A stretch of DNA of 64,000 nucleotides from Caenimonas soli (GCF_013155545.1 NZ_JABJVV010000011.1:1-64000); one strand, 5' to 3'. Numbered from the stretch's first letter, positions 6,575 to 15,503 are shown. Notes: a model not told the origin generated them from the sequence alone. Program-made: numbers and translations.

Positions 6575-8751
6575 ACCCACTCGACAAACTCGCGACCAGC
6601 TGGGGGTCCCGGCTGCCGATGGTCATGCAGACCGAGGCTGCCGAATGCGGCCTTGCATGCCTGGCGATGATCGTCGGCTACCACGGCCAGCCCTGCGAGA
6701 TCACCGAGCTGAGGCGGCAGCTGTCGGTCTCGATGAAGGGCACCAGCCTGAAGCACCTGGTTGGCATGGCCGAGCGGCTCGGGTTCGCCGCGCGCCCGGT
6801 GCGCCTGGAGCTGGATGAACTGCGCCAGTTGAGCACGCCGTGCATCCTGCATTGGGATCTGCACCACTTCGTCGTGCTCGCCAAGGTCACGGACGACGCG
6901 ATCGTGATTCACGACCCTGCGGTCGGGGTGCGCCGCCTGCCGCTGGGCGCGGTGTCGAGGCATTTCACGGGCGTCGCGCTCGAGTTGACGCCGGTGGGCG
7001 AACTGGCGCCAGCCAAGGAGCCGGCGCGCGTTCGCCTGCGCTCGCTGGTGGGCCACGTGGTCGGGCTGCGGCGCTCGCTCGGACAGTTGTTTGCTCTCGC
7101 CCTGGCGATCGAGGTGTTCGCGGTCATGAGCCCGCTGTTCATGCAGTGGGTGGTAGACCATGCCCTGGTCAGCGCCGACCGCGATCTGCTGCTCGTGCTG
7201 GCGCTCGGCTTCGGCATGCTGCTGCTGTTGCGAACGACGGTCTCCGCCATGCGCGGCTGGATCGTGATCGTTCTTGGCGCCTCGGTGAAGGTGCAGGGCC
7301 GAACCAACATCTTCAGCCACATGATCAACCTCCCATCGTCGTACTTCGAGGCGCGTCACCTCGGTGATGTGGTGTCGCGCTTCTGCTCGCAGGACACCAT
7401 CCTGCAGGCGATCACCACCGACGTCGTCGAGGCGGTTCTCGACGGTCTGCTCGTGAGCGTGACGCTGGTGATCATGTTCGTGTTCGCGCCGACCCTGACC
7501 TTCGTCGCCATCGCCGGCGCGCTCCTGTACGGCCTGCTGCGCTGGGTGTCCTACACGCCGTTGCGCCATGCCTCGTCCGAGGCGATCGTCTGGGGCGCGC
7601 GGCGCGACAGCCATGTGCTCGAGACGCTGCGCGGGGTCAAGACGATCAAGCTGTTCAATGGGCAGGACAGCCGGCGCGCCCACTGGATGAACCTGCTCAT
7701 CGAAGCGACGAATCGCCAGTTGACAACGCAGAAGCTGCAGTTGCTGGTTCGCACTGCCAACGGGCTGCTGATCGGCATGCTCGCCATCGTGGTGGTGTGG
7801 CTGGGGGCGAATCTGGTGCTCGAGAAACAGATGTCGATCGGCATGCTGCTCGCTTTCATTGCCTACAAGGACCAGTTCTTCAGCCGCGTCAGCAACCTGA
7901 TCGACCGCGCTGTCGATCTGACGATGCTGCGGTTGCACGCCGAGCGGCTGGCGGACATCGCGCTCACGAAGCCCGAGCCGCGCGGCGCCGCCGCCGACGC
8001 CTCCGAGACCGCGCGGCCGGTGGCGATCGAGGTGCGCAACCTGCGCTTTCGCTACAGCGAGACCGACCCCTGGGTGCTCGATCGCGTGAGTTTCAGGATC
8101 GAGCCCGGCGAGACGGTGGCGATCGTTGGCGCATCCGGATGCGGCAAGACGACGCTGCTCAAGATCCTGACGAGCCTGTTGACGCCCACCGAAGGCGAAT
8201 TGCTGGTCGACGGTCAGTCGCTGGCGAGTCTGGGCGCGACGCGCTGGCGCTCGATGATCGGCGTGGTCATGCAAGACGATCAACTGTTCGCTGGATCGGT
8301 GGCCGACAACATTTGCTTTTTCGCCGACCAACCCGACAAGCGCAGCATCGAAGACTGCGCGCGCCTGGCCGCTTTGCACGACGAGATCGCCGCCATGCCG
8401 ATGGGCTACCACACGCTGATCGGCGACATGGGAACCGTGCTGTCGGGTGGCCAGAAGCAGCGCGTGCTGATCGCGCGCGCACTGTATCGCCAGCCCGGTG
8501 TGCTGCTGCTCGACGAGGCGACGAGCGACCTCGACGTCACCAACGAAAAGCTGGTCAACGCGGCGATCCGCGCCACGCGGGTGACGCGCGTCATCGTCGC
8601 GCACCGGCCCGAGACGATCCGCTCGGCCGATCGCGTGATCAACCTCGACGAGATCGGCGGCCATGGTGTGGCGAACCTGTCCGTGCTGCAGGGCGCCGGC
8701 CGGGCCGCCGTCGGACACACCGGACCCGCGGTGCAGATCGGGGCGGCATGA
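6571..8751 (+). CDS. C39 peptidase-containing ABC exporter (PCAT)
   Basis: A 726-residue processing exporter. The N-terminal C39 peptidase (about 12-140) keeps its whole active site: Gln20 and Cys26 in QTEAAECGLACL, His99 in DLHHFVVL and Asp115 in IHDPAV. It should cut the double-glycine leader of the peptide encoded at 4849. Six membrane helices follow (about 160-440), then a complete nucleotide-binding domain with Walker A GASGCGKTTL, signature LSGGQKQRVLIARAL and Walker B VLLLDEATSDLD. Length matches CvaB/LagD-type PCATs. It sits in the inner membrane with the HlyD-like partner encoded just upstream. Its stop overlaps the next start by 4 bp, so the fused enzyme downstream belongs to the same operon. 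Confidence 0.93.
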   Translation: MNPLDKLATSWGSRLPMVMQTEAAECGLACLAMIVGYHGQPCEITELRRQLSVSMKGTSLKHLVGMAERLGFAARPVRLELDELRQLSTPCILHWDLHHFVVLAKVTDDAIVIHDPAVGVRRLPLGAVSRHFTGVALELTPVGELAPAKEPARVRLRSLVGHVVGLRRSLGQLFALALAIEVFAVMSPLFMQWVVDHALVSADRDLLLVLALGFGMLLLLRTTVSAMRGWIVIVLGASVKVQGRTNIFSHMINLPSSYFEARHLGDVVSRFCSQDTILQAITTDVVEAVLDGLLVSVTLVIMFVFAPTLTFVAIAGALLYGLLRWVSYTPLRHASSEAIVWGARRDSHVLETLRGVKTIKLFNGQDSRRAHWMNLLIEATNRQLTTQKLQLLVRTANGLLIGMLAIVVVWLGANLVLEKQMSIGMLLAFIAYKDQFFSRVSNLIDRAVDLTMLRLHAERLADIALTKPEPRGAAADASETARPVAIEVRNLRFRYSETDPWVLDRVSFRIEPGETVAIVGASGCGKTTLLKILTSLLTPTEGELLVDGQSLASLGATRWRSMIGVVMQDDQLFAGSVADNICFFADQPDKRSIEDCARLAALHDEIAAMPMGYHTLIGDMGTVLSGGQKQRVLIARALYRQPGVLLLDEATSDLDVTNEKLVNAAIRATRVTRVIVAHRPETIRSADRVINLDEIGGHGVANLSVLQGAGRAAVGHTGPAVQIGAA

Positions 8752-10556
8752 GCGCTGCACAACCATTTTCGACGCCTGGCCGCTTGACCGACGACGCTGT
8801 CGCACGCTGGAGCGCCTGGGACCGCTTCGTCGCGGCAACGCCCGATGCGGGATTCATGCAGTCATCGCCGTGGGCGCAGTTTCGGGCGCGCGCCGGATAC
8901 GAGCACTTCGCCGTCACGCTGAAGGACGGCGACGCGATTGTCGGTGGTGCGCTCGTTGGCAAGTGGACCTACGAGCCGGGGCACTGCTTTTATTACGTGC
9001 AGGAAGGGCCGGTGCTGCCCGCCGATGAGGCCGACGCGGCCGAAGTGTTCGACGCCGTGCTCGCCAGCATCGAACGCCATCGCAAGGCCGAGGATGCGAC
9101 GGTCAGCCACCTGCGGATCGAGCCGCGCTGGCAGCACTTGCCGGACTTCGTGCGTGGCTTTCGGCCGGCGGCGCTTTCAGAGCGCTACTCCGAGCCACGC
9201 GATACGCTGTGCATAGACCTGCGCCCCAGCGAAGAAGAGATCCTCGCGCAGATGAAGCCCAAGGGCCGCTACAACGTTCGCGTTGCGCGCAAGCACGGCG
9301 TCACGATCGTCAGGGACAACTCGTATCAGGGCTTGATCGACTTCATGCGTATTCAACGCTGCACGCTTGTTCGCAAGGGCATGAAGCCGATGACGCCGGT
9401 CTACTTCCGCGCAATGCTCACCGAGCTTCTTCCGCGGGGCCAGGCCTCGCTGTTCTTTGCCGAGCACCGCGGGCGGCGACTCGCCACCGCGCTCGTCGTC
9501 ACCTTCGGCCGGCGCGCAACCTACCTCTACGGCGGCTCGCTCCTGGCGCAGCGGCGCGTGATGGCGCCGTCCCTGCTTCATTTTGAAATCATGCGCAGGG
9601 CCAAGGCGTCGGGCTGCGAGTGGTACGACTTGTGGGGCGTCGCGCCATTCGACCAGCCGGACCATGCCTGGCAGCAGATCAGTGAATTCAAGCGCAAGTT
9701 GGGCGGCGTCGAGGTCCAGCTCGTGCCGACGCTCGACTACGTCTACGACGCCGCCGCCTACGACCAGTACCGGATTGCCGAAAGCGGCAGGGCGACGTCT
9801 CCGCGGACCATGGAGCGGCCGCCGGCGTCCGCACCACCGAGTGATACGAGCGATACGAACCGCGCCCTGGCGAGCGTCAGGCTGTTCGATCCGGCTGTGC
9901 CGCGCCGCGAGTTCAACGCGCTGCGGCGTGCCTTTCCGGAAAGCCATTTCCGGCGCCTGCTGCAGGAGGGGTTTCGCTTCTACCAGACGGCTTTCTGGTA
10001 CCCGCTCGATCGCGGGCCGGAGAACGTTTTCGAATCGATCATCAACAGCCTGCGGCCGCTGGCACAGCCGTCTGCGAGCGTGATCGGCGTCGAGTGGTGG
10101 TTCAGCGTAACGCTGACGAACTCGACGCCGCAGTGGTTGCTGCCGTGCCACTTCGACCGCAACGACCTCGATGAACAGGACTTGCAGAAGATCAGGCACC
10201 CTGAAACGGCGAGCGTGCTGTTTCTCACCTCGCCACCCTACGGCGAGCTGGTGGTGACCGATCAGGTGCTCACCGACAAGGGGGCACACCCGCAGCAGCC
10301 GAAGGACATGCGTTTCGTCAGCCCGAAAGCAAACCGGTACGCCACCTTCCCCGGCCACCTGTACCACGGCGTCATTGGGCGCATGTGGCGCCCGGTGAAG
10401 GATACGAAGCTGCGCGTCGCGATGGCCGTGAACTGGTGGACCCAGAAACCGGAAGCCGCTTACCTCAACGACTCACGCGCATGCATGGCCGCGTTGCAAC
10501 TCACAACTCCTTCGCCGCCTTCTGGATGCACTCCACCAACTGCTGCGTGGGCATAG
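8748..10556 (+). CDS. Fusion of FemA/FemX-like aminoacyltransferase and 2OG-Fe(II) oxygenase
   Basis: A 602-residue protein with two unrelated enzyme domains. Residues about 15-345 are a FemAB-type double-GNAT fold: MKPKGRYNVRVARKHGV, the RATYLYGGS strand, YDLWGVAP and FKRKLGGVEVQL. This family moves an amino acid from aminoacyl-tRNA to a peptide amine. After a low-complexity linker (about 350-385), residues 390-580 carry a double-stranded beta-helix oxygenase signature: His468-x-Asp470 in CHFDRND, distal His540 in LYHGVIG, and Arg556 in KLRVAMAVNWW as the likely 2-oxoglutarate ligand. The gene overlaps the exporter by 4 bp. I infer that it modifies the Asn/Pro-rich peptide before export, by adding an amino acid and/or hydroxylating Asn, Asp or Pro. 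Residues after about 584 lie on a LysR remnant and are probably not native. Confidence 0.8.
   Translation: MSAAQPFSTPGRLTDDAVARWSAWDRFVAATPDAGFMQSSPWAQFRARAGYEHFAVTLKDGDAIVGGALVGKWTYEPGHCFYYVQEGPVLPADEADAAEVFDAVLASIERHRKAEDATVSHLRIEPRWQHLPDFVRGFRPAALSERYSEPRDTLCIDLRPSEEEILAQMKPKGRYNVRVARKHGVTIVRDNSYQGLIDFMRIQRCTLVRKGMKPMTPVYFRAMLTELLPRGQASLFFAEHRGRRLATALVVTFGRRATYLYGGSLLAQRRVMAPSLLHFEIMRRAKASGCEWYDLWGVAPFDQPDHAWQQISEFKRKLGGVEVQLVPTLDYVYDAAAYDQYRIAESGRATSPRTMERPPASAPPSDTSDTNRALASVRLFDPAVPRREFNALRRAFPESHFRRLLQEGFRFYQTAFWYPLDRGPENVFESIINSLRPLAQPSASVIGVEWWFSVTLTNSTPQWLLPCHFDRNDLDEQDLQKIRHPETASVLFLTSPPYGELVVTDQVLTDKGAHPQQPKDMRFVSPKANRYATFPGHLYHGVIGRMWRPVKDTKLRVAMAVNWWTQKPEAAYLNDSRACMAALQLTTPSPPSGCTPPTAAWA
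10501..10554 (-). pseudogene. Remnant of the last 17 codons of a LysR-type regulator
   Basis: Read on the minus strand it gives MPTQQLVECIQKAAKEL plus stop, almost the C-terminus of the intact LysR protein at 20884 (TQQLVECIRKAAKEL). The DNA at 10501-10556 and 20884-20939 differs at only 5 of 56 positions by eye. Nothing of the rest of a LysR gene remains: the GntR gene ends 14 bp away. The remnant lies antisense inside the 3' end of the FemX-oxygenase gene, so a deletion or rearrangement joined the peptide cassette to an older LysR tail. Confidence 0.7.
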
Positions 10557-10569
10557 CCCGCTGGAGCGC

Positions 10570-11298
10570 CTAAAGGTCTACAGCAGTTGCCTGCGGTCGT
10601 TTCGCCGGCTTCGCGCCCGGCGCTGCGTCGCCGGCATCCAGCAGTTTCTGGTAGTTCTTGCGAAGGATGACGCCGGCGTAGTACACATGCTCGCGCATCA
10701 GTTGCTCTGCCCGTGCACTGTCACGGGCGACAACGGATTCGACGATTCGGTGGTGGTCGCCGTGAGAGCGCAGGATGACCGCGTGGTCGTCCCACAGGAT
10801 GATCCGGTCGGAGGCGAACGGAATGTTCTGCGCCTGCACCGCAAAACGCGTGACCCACGGGTTACCGGAGGCCTCCAGCAAGGTGTCGTGGATCGTGACG
10901 TTCATCTGCTGGTAGGGCTCGTGGTCCTCGGGACGTAGCTCGCCGCCGCCCAGGATGCGGTCGCCTTCCGCCAAGCTCGCCTTCAGCCGCATGGTCTGCG
11001 CTTCGGTGAGGCCGTGCACCGCGGCACTGCGGCACGCCAGCCCTTCCAGCACCGAGCGCACCTCGTACGCGGCGACTATCTCCTCCATGTCGAAGGCGCG
11101 AACCAGGTAGCCGCGCTTGGGCTGGTGATCGATCAGGCCCTCGCTTGCCAAAGTGCCGAGGGCAGCGCGGATGGGCGTGCGCGACACGCCCAGTTGCTCC
11201 GCCAGGGGGATTTCCTCGAGCCGCATACCGGGCCGCATCCGGCCATGGAGGATCCAGTCGCGAAGCGTGTCGGTGACGTTCTGGGCTAGTGTTTGCAT
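10570..11298 (-). CDS. GntR-family (FadR subfamily, FCD domain) repressor
   Basis: A 242-residue regulator. The N-terminal winged helix (about 5-70) has PLAEQLGVSRTPIRAALGTL and ASEGLIDHQPKRGYLVRAF; the C-terminal FCD ligand domain (about 80-215) has the Asp/His metal-site pattern including HDTLLEASGNPW and HGDHHRIVESVVARD. FadR-type proteins usually bind an organic acid and then leave their operator. The gene is divergent from the SDR-Liv operon that starts at 11457, and the 158 bp between them hold TATAC-centred palindromes, so autoregulation and control of that operon are likely. Its 3' end points at the peptide-export cassette. Confidence 0.88.
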   Translation of the reverse strand: MQTLAQNVTDTLRDWILHGRMRPGMRLEEIPLAEQLGVSRTPIRAALGTLASEGLIDHQPKRGYLVRAFDMEEIVAAYEVRSVLEGLACRSAAVHGLTEAQTMRLKASLAEGDRILGGGELRPEDHEPYQQMNVTIHDTLLEASGNPWVTRFAVQAQNIPFASDRIILWDDHAVILRSHGDHHRIVESVVARDSARAEQLMREHVYYAGVILRKNYQKLLDAGDAAPGAKPAKRPQATAVDL

Positions 11299-11326
11299 AG
11301 ACGTCGATTGTGTTCGTCGGCCTCAA

Positions 11327-11403
11327 GTATACATAGAAGGGTGGATTATTGGATTTATAGGGTAAATACGGATGTATTTGGCCTGTCATGTATACATAAT
11401 CCA
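11327..11403. promoter_or_regulatory. Probable GntR operator region
   Basis: Two copies of a TATAC-centred motif occur between the divergent genes: GTATACAT at 11327-11334 and the perfect palindrome ATGTATACAT at 11388-11397. GGATTAT at 11343 and ATAATCC at 11397-11403 form a wider inverted pair. A+T-rich palindromes of this kind, in the divergent promoter of a FadR-type gene, are the usual repressor sites. No -10/-35 pair could be assigned securely. Confidence 0.55.
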
Positions 11404-11456
11404 TCTCCACGCAGTGGCTGGCCTGTTGTCAGCGCGATCCGAGGAGACCTCCAGAC

Positions 11457-12305
11457 ATGACGTCCAGCACCCCCGAACAGCCTCTTGGCGGCTGGCTTGG
11501 CTTGAACGACCGCACTTGTGTCATTACCGGCGCTGGCGGCGACATCGGTGCCGAGATCGCGCGTCAATTGGTCGACGCCGGGGCTCGGGTGGCCCTCCTG
11601 GATCGAAACGAGGAAAGGCTGGCCACGGTACTGGCCGGTTTGCAGGACACCTCAGACAAGGCGATGGCTGTCCCTTGCGACGTGACCAGTGCAGCCAGCG
11701 TACAAGCGGCGGCCGACAAGGTGCAGGCCGCCTGGGGTGGCACGGCCCTGCTGGTCAACAACGCCGCGTCCCTTTACGCGGATGCCGTGATGGACATCGC
11801 CCTGGACAAGTGGAACCAGCTGCTGGCCGTGAACTTGTCCGGGTACTTGACGTGCGCGCAGGTCTTCGGGCGCCAGATGATCGCGCGGGGCGGAGGCGCC
11901 ATGGTGCATATCGCCTCCATCTCCGGGAGCGTTCCGCAGCCTTACAGCGGCGCGTACAGCGTGAGCAAGGCAGGGGTGAAGATGCTGTCGCAGCTGTTGG
12001 CGGTCGAACTGGGCGAGCAGGGTGTCCGCAGCAACGTGGTCAGCCCCGCGATGATCCGCACGCAGATGAGCGAGGTCATCTACAAAGATCCCGCGGTGCG
12101 GCTGCGGCGCGAGCAGATCGTTCCGGCCGGCCGCATCAGCACGCCGGCCGACATTGCCTCAGCCGTGCTGTTCCTGGCCAGCGACCGCGCCAGCTACATC
12201 AGTGGCCAGGAAATCCTGGTTGACGGCGGACTCACGCAGGCCTGGCTGAGCCTCATTCCCCGCCCCGGCTTCCAGAAGGAAGACGCCGCGGCTTCCGTCG
12301 CCTGA
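11457..12305 (+). CDS. Short-chain dehydrogenase/reductase, first gene of the Liv operon
   Basis: A 282-residue classical SDR of the Rossmann type. It shows the cofactor loop TGAGGDIGAEIA, the NNA motif in LLVNNAASLYAD, the catalytic Ser in HIASISGSVPQ, and Tyr/Lys in YSGAYSVSKAGV. The C-terminus DRASYISGQEILVDGG is also typical. A strong AGGAG lies 11 nt before the ATG. An acidic residue after the second strand (LLDRNEERL) suggests NAD rather than NADP. It probably oxidises or reduces an alcohol/ketone in the pathway fed by the importer encoded next. The substrate cannot be read from sequence. Confidence 0.88.
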   Translation: MTSSTPEQPLGGWLGLNDRTCVITGAGGDIGAEIARQLVDAGARVALLDRNEERLATVLAGLQDTSDKAMAVPCDVTSAASVQAAADKVQAAWGGTALLVNNAASLYADAVMDIALDKWNQLLAVNLSGYLTCAQVFGRQMIARGGGAMVHIASISGSVPQPYSGAYSVSKAGVKMLSQLLAVELGEQGVRSNVVSPAMIRTQMSEVIYKDPAVRLRREQIVPAGRISTPADIASAVLFLASDRASYISGQEILVDGGLTQAWLSLIPRPGFQKEDAAASVA

Positions 12306-12363
12306 TGGCGATTCATCGACCTACCCATCCCTTCCGTCCACCGAAACCCAAAAGGAGACATCC

Positions 12364-13572
12364 TTGAAGCTGACCAAGTCATTCATCGCGGCCGTCGCGA
12401 CCAGTGCCGCTACCCTCTGCGCTTGGGCGCAAACCGATCCCGGACTCACCGACAAGACGATCAAGATCGGCATGTTCGGCCCCTTGTCGGGCAATTCAAT
12501 GGCCTACGGCTTCGACGTCATCAATGCCGCGAAGATGTATTACGACAAGGTCAACAAGGAGGGCGGGGTCCACGGCCGCAAGATCGAACTGGTCGTCGAG
12601 GACGATCGCTGCAACGCTAACGACCTGCTGGCCGCGGTGAAGAAGCTGACCGAGCAGGACAAGGTCTTCCTGCTGAACGGCGGATCCTGCTCCGGTCCTG
12701 TCGTCGGCGCGCGCGAGTACGTCGAGCGGGCGCAGATTCCCCTGGTGATGCTCAACGCCTCCGGCGACGGCGCGCTCTACCCGCCGTCCAAATATATCTA
12801 CGGCGCCTTCTCGATCTCCCAGCGCGCGGTGGGTGGCTCGATGGTCCAGTTCGCGGCCGAGCACCTGAAGGCCAAGAAGATCGGCTACATCAACCATGAC
12901 GATGCCTACGGCGGCTGGAATCTCGAGGCTGCTGAATTCCAGGCCAAGAAGCTCGGCGCCAAACTGGAACTCCAGTCGATCAACCCCAACATCACGGACG
13001 TCACGGCGCCGATGCTCAAGATTCGCGCGGCCAACCCGGACGTGCTGGTCATCACGACCTACGCCCGGCCGGTGAGCCTGCTGGTGAAGAAGGCCCACGA
13101 ACTGGGCTGGAACAAGCCCATCGTCATTGCCGTCAACGGCACGGCGGACCTCAAGCAGCTGGTGGAAAACGTCGGCAACAAGGAGGCCTTCAAGAACGTC
13201 TACCTGCAGGAAGTGATGCTGGACGTGGCCGGCGGCTCCAAGCTGCAGTGGGTGTACGACATGTACAAGGCCTACTATCCGGACCTGGCCGCCAAGCCCG
13301 GCCATCCGCAGACCTACATGCCGTACGGTATCCCGTCGGCGATGGCGGTGGTCAACGCCCTCAAGGCCGCCGGCCCGCAGCCCACGCGCGAGAAATTCCT
13401 CGGCGCCATGGCCCAGACCAAGTTCGATTCGAAGGTCATGGCCGGTCCGATCGAGCTGACGGCAACCGACCACGCCGGCCAGAAGTCGGCCATCTACCTC
13501 AAGTTCGACGGCGACAACAAGACGCCCGTGCCGGGCTCGTATCGCAGCGCCTGGACCTACCAGCCCAAATAA
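12364..13572 (+). CDS. Liv-type ABC transporter periplasmic binding protein
   Basis: A 402-residue precursor using a TTG start preceded by AAAGGAGA. A Sec signal (MKLTKSFIAAVATSAATLCAWA) precedes a type I periplasmic binding fold of the LivK/branched-chain-amino-acid family (IKIGMFGPLSGNSMAYG, DDRCNANDLLAAVKKL). Binding proteins of this family in Burkholderiales often carry aromatic acids, urea or amides, so the gene name should not be taken as proof of amino acid transport. The matching permeases and ATPases follow directly, giving a complete importer. Confidence 0.9.
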   Translation: MKLTKSFIAAVATSAATLCAWAQTDPGLTDKTIKIGMFGPLSGNSMAYGFDVINAAKMYYDKVNKEGGVHGRKIELVVEDDRCNANDLLAAVKKLTEQDKVFLLNGGSCSGPVVGAREYVERAQIPLVMLNASGDGALYPPSKYIYGAFSISQRAVGGSMVQFAAEHLKAKKIGYINHDDAYGGWNLEAAEFQAKKLGAKLELQSINPNITDVTAPMLKIRAANPDVLVITTYARPVSLLVKKAHELGWNKPIVIAVNGTADLKQLVENVGNKEAFKNVYLQEVMLDVAGGSKLQWVYDMYKAYYPDLAAKPGHPQTYMPYGIPSAMAVVNALKAAGPQPTREKFLGAMAQTKFDSKVMAGPIELTATDHAGQKSAIYLKFDGDNKTPVPGSYRSAWTYQPK

Positions 13573-13620
13573 CCAGCCTCGGAGGCGGCGCGTCGGCCTC
13601 GTACGGTTCGACGCCCGCTC

Positions 13621-14529
13621 ATGATCATGACCTTTAGTGACGCTTGGTTGTTCCTGCAGCAGGGCTTGCTGTCCGGCCTGGTGACGGGCAGTGTGTATGC
13701 CTTGCTTGCGCTGGCCATCGTGGCAGTGTTCAAGACCACCGACGTGCCCAACTTCGCCCAGGGCGAGATGTTCATGATCGCCGGCTACATCGCCTTGAGT
13801 TTGCTGCTGATGGGCAAGCTGCCCTATGCGATCGTCATCCCGCTGACGCTGGCGGCGATGGCGATCGGCGGGGCGCTGTTCCAGCGGCTGGTGATGGAGC
13901 GCGTCACCGGATCGCGCGGCGTCGGCGTGCAGCTGGTGATCGCCACCCTCGGCCTCGCCTACGTCCTCAAGGGGCTGGTGCGGCAGACCGGGCTGGGCGA
14001 CACGCCGCGCTCGTTGCCTGCACTGGTCTCAAGCGACCCAGTGTTGATAGGCGATGCGGCGCTGACCCGGCTGGACGTCGCCATCTTCGTGGTGGCCGTC
14101 GTGGTCATGGTGCTGATCTACCTCATGTTCACCCACACCCGCATTGGCAAGGCGATGCGCGCCGTCGGCATGAACCCGCGTGCGGCCCAGATCGTCGGCA
14201 TCCGGCTGTCGCGCATCCGCATGCTGGTCTGGGCCATGGCTGGCCTGATCGGCGCGCTGGTGGCACTGCTGATCACACCGAAGGTGCTGATCACGCCGGA
14301 CATCGCGCACATCGCCATCCTGGCATATGCGGCGGCCATCGTAGGCGGTTTCACGAGCTTGCCTGGCGCAGTGCTGGGCGGCCTGGTGATCGGAGTCGTC
14401 GAAAACCTGGTGGGGCTGTTCATCTCCACCAACGCGATCGTCGTCGCACCGTTCCTGGCCATTCTGGTAACCCTGATCGTGCGGCCGCAGGGCCTGCTCG
14501 GCGGCAAGACGCAGGTGAAGAAGGTATGA
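13621..14529 (+). CDS. livH: LivH-type ABC permease
   Basis: A 302-residue inner-membrane protein with about eight hydrophobic helices and the family's N-terminal block GLVTGSVYALLALAIVAVFK followed by TTDVPNFAQGEMFM. It forms half of the translocation channel of the Liv-type importer. ATG at 13621 or 13627 is possible, and neither has a strong ribosome site. The stop overlaps the next start by 4 bp. Confidence 0.9.
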   Translation: MIMTFSDAWLFLQQGLLSGLVTGSVYALLALAIVAVFKTTDVPNFAQGEMFMIAGYIALSLLLMGKLPYAIVIPLTLAAMAIGGALFQRLVMERVTGSRGVGVQLVIATLGLAYVLKGLVRQTGLGDTPRSLPALVSSDPVLIGDAALTRLDVAIFVVAVVVMVLIYLMFTHTRIGKAMRAVGMNPRAAQIVGIRLSRIRMLVWAMAGLIGALVALLITPKVLITPDIAHIAILAYAAAIVGGFTSLPGAVLGGLVIGVVENLVGLFISTNAIVVAPFLAILVTLIVRPQGLLGGKTQVKKV

Positions 14530-15503
14530 AAAAGTTCACCCCCGACCACGTGGCGCTGCTGGTCGCGCTGGCAATCCTTTGCGTGCTGCCGTTCACGGTC
14601 ACCGGCTATGTGCTGTACGTGGTCAACCTGCTGATGGTGTTCGTGGTGCTTGCGCTGGGCATGCACGTGGTGATCGGCGAGGCAGGGCAGTTCGCGCTCT
14701 CGCACACCGCGTTCTATGGCATCGGCATCTACACCGCGGCCCTCATCAACACCACCTGGCACCCGCCGTTCGTGGTGTCCATCCTGGCCGGGGGCCTGCT
14801 CTCGGCGGTGCTGGGTTACGTGATCGGCTTCCTGGCGCTGCGCATGCGCGACATCTACCTGGCCCTGGCGACGTTCGCCTTCGGCGAGGCGATGCAGTGG
14901 GTTTTCCTGAACTGGGAACCGGTGACCGGCGGGTCCAACGGCATGCGCATGCAGCCGGCCGAGCTGTTCGGCCTCACGCTCACCAATGACCTTCAGGCGT
15001 ACCCGTTCGTGGTCGGCCTGACGGCGGTGATGCTGTGGATCACGGTCATGATCTCGCGCTCGCAGTTCGGTTCCGCGCTGCGTGCAGTTCGCGAGAGCGA
15101 CGTTGCGGCGATGGCCATGGGCATCAATGCCCGTGCAATGAAACAGTCTGCGTTCGCCATCTCGGCTGCCTTCGCCGGCATCGCCGGCGGCATGTACACG
15201 CTGTTCATCTCCTTCATCCACCCCGAGAGCCTGGGCTTTCAGACCACGATCCTGGTGCTGACCATGGTGGTGGTGGGCGGCATCGGCTCGGTGCGGGGCG
15301 CGGTGGCGGGGGCGATCACCTTCGGGATCATCTCGGAACTGCTGCGACAAGCCCTCTCGATCCAGGAAATAATTTACGGCGCCATTCTCATGGGATTCAT
15401 GATGTTCAAGCCCCGCGGCCTGTTCGCCGACCGCAAGAGCCGCGTCGCGCGGGCGCCGGCCGCGGTCACTAGCGGGGGTGATGCCCAGGAGATCCGCGCA
15501 TGA
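14526..15503 (+). CDS. livM: LivM-type ABC permease
   Basis: A 325-residue multi-helix inner-membrane protein. It carries the LivM signatures GEAGQFALSHTAFYGIGIYT near residue 60 and GINARAMKQSAFAISAAFAG near 200. It pairs with the LivH-type permease encoded upstream. Both ends overlap neighbouring genes by 4 bp, so translation is probably coupled across livH-livM-livG. The start MKKFTPDHVAL is chosen at the ATGA overlap. Confidence 0.9.
   Translation: MKKFTPDHVALLVALAILCVLPFTVTGYVLYVVNLLMVFVVLALGMHVVIGEAGQFALSHTAFYGIGIYTAALINTTWHPPFVVSILAGGLLSAVLGYVIGFLALRMRDIYLALATFAFGEAMQWVFLNWEPVTGGSNGMRMQPAELFGLTLTNDLQAYPFVVGLTAVMLWITVMISRSQFGSALRAVRESDVAAMAMGINARAMKQSAFAISAAFAGIAGGMYTLFISFIHPESLGFQTTILVLTMVVVGGIGSVRGAVAGAITFGIISELLRQALSIQEIIYGAILMGFMMFKPRGLFADRKSRVARAPAAVTSGGDAQEIRA

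Noticed and set aside
7797-8747. 317-codon N-terminal extension of the FemX-oxygenase gene
   Set aside because: It overlaps the exporter gene out of frame and is Arg-rich nonsense; the ATGA overlap at 8748 is the natural start.
6448-8838. Minus-strand open frame of 796 codons
   Set aside because: It is antisense to the well-supported C39 ABC exporter and contains no domain, only Arg/His/Gln-rich shadow sequence.
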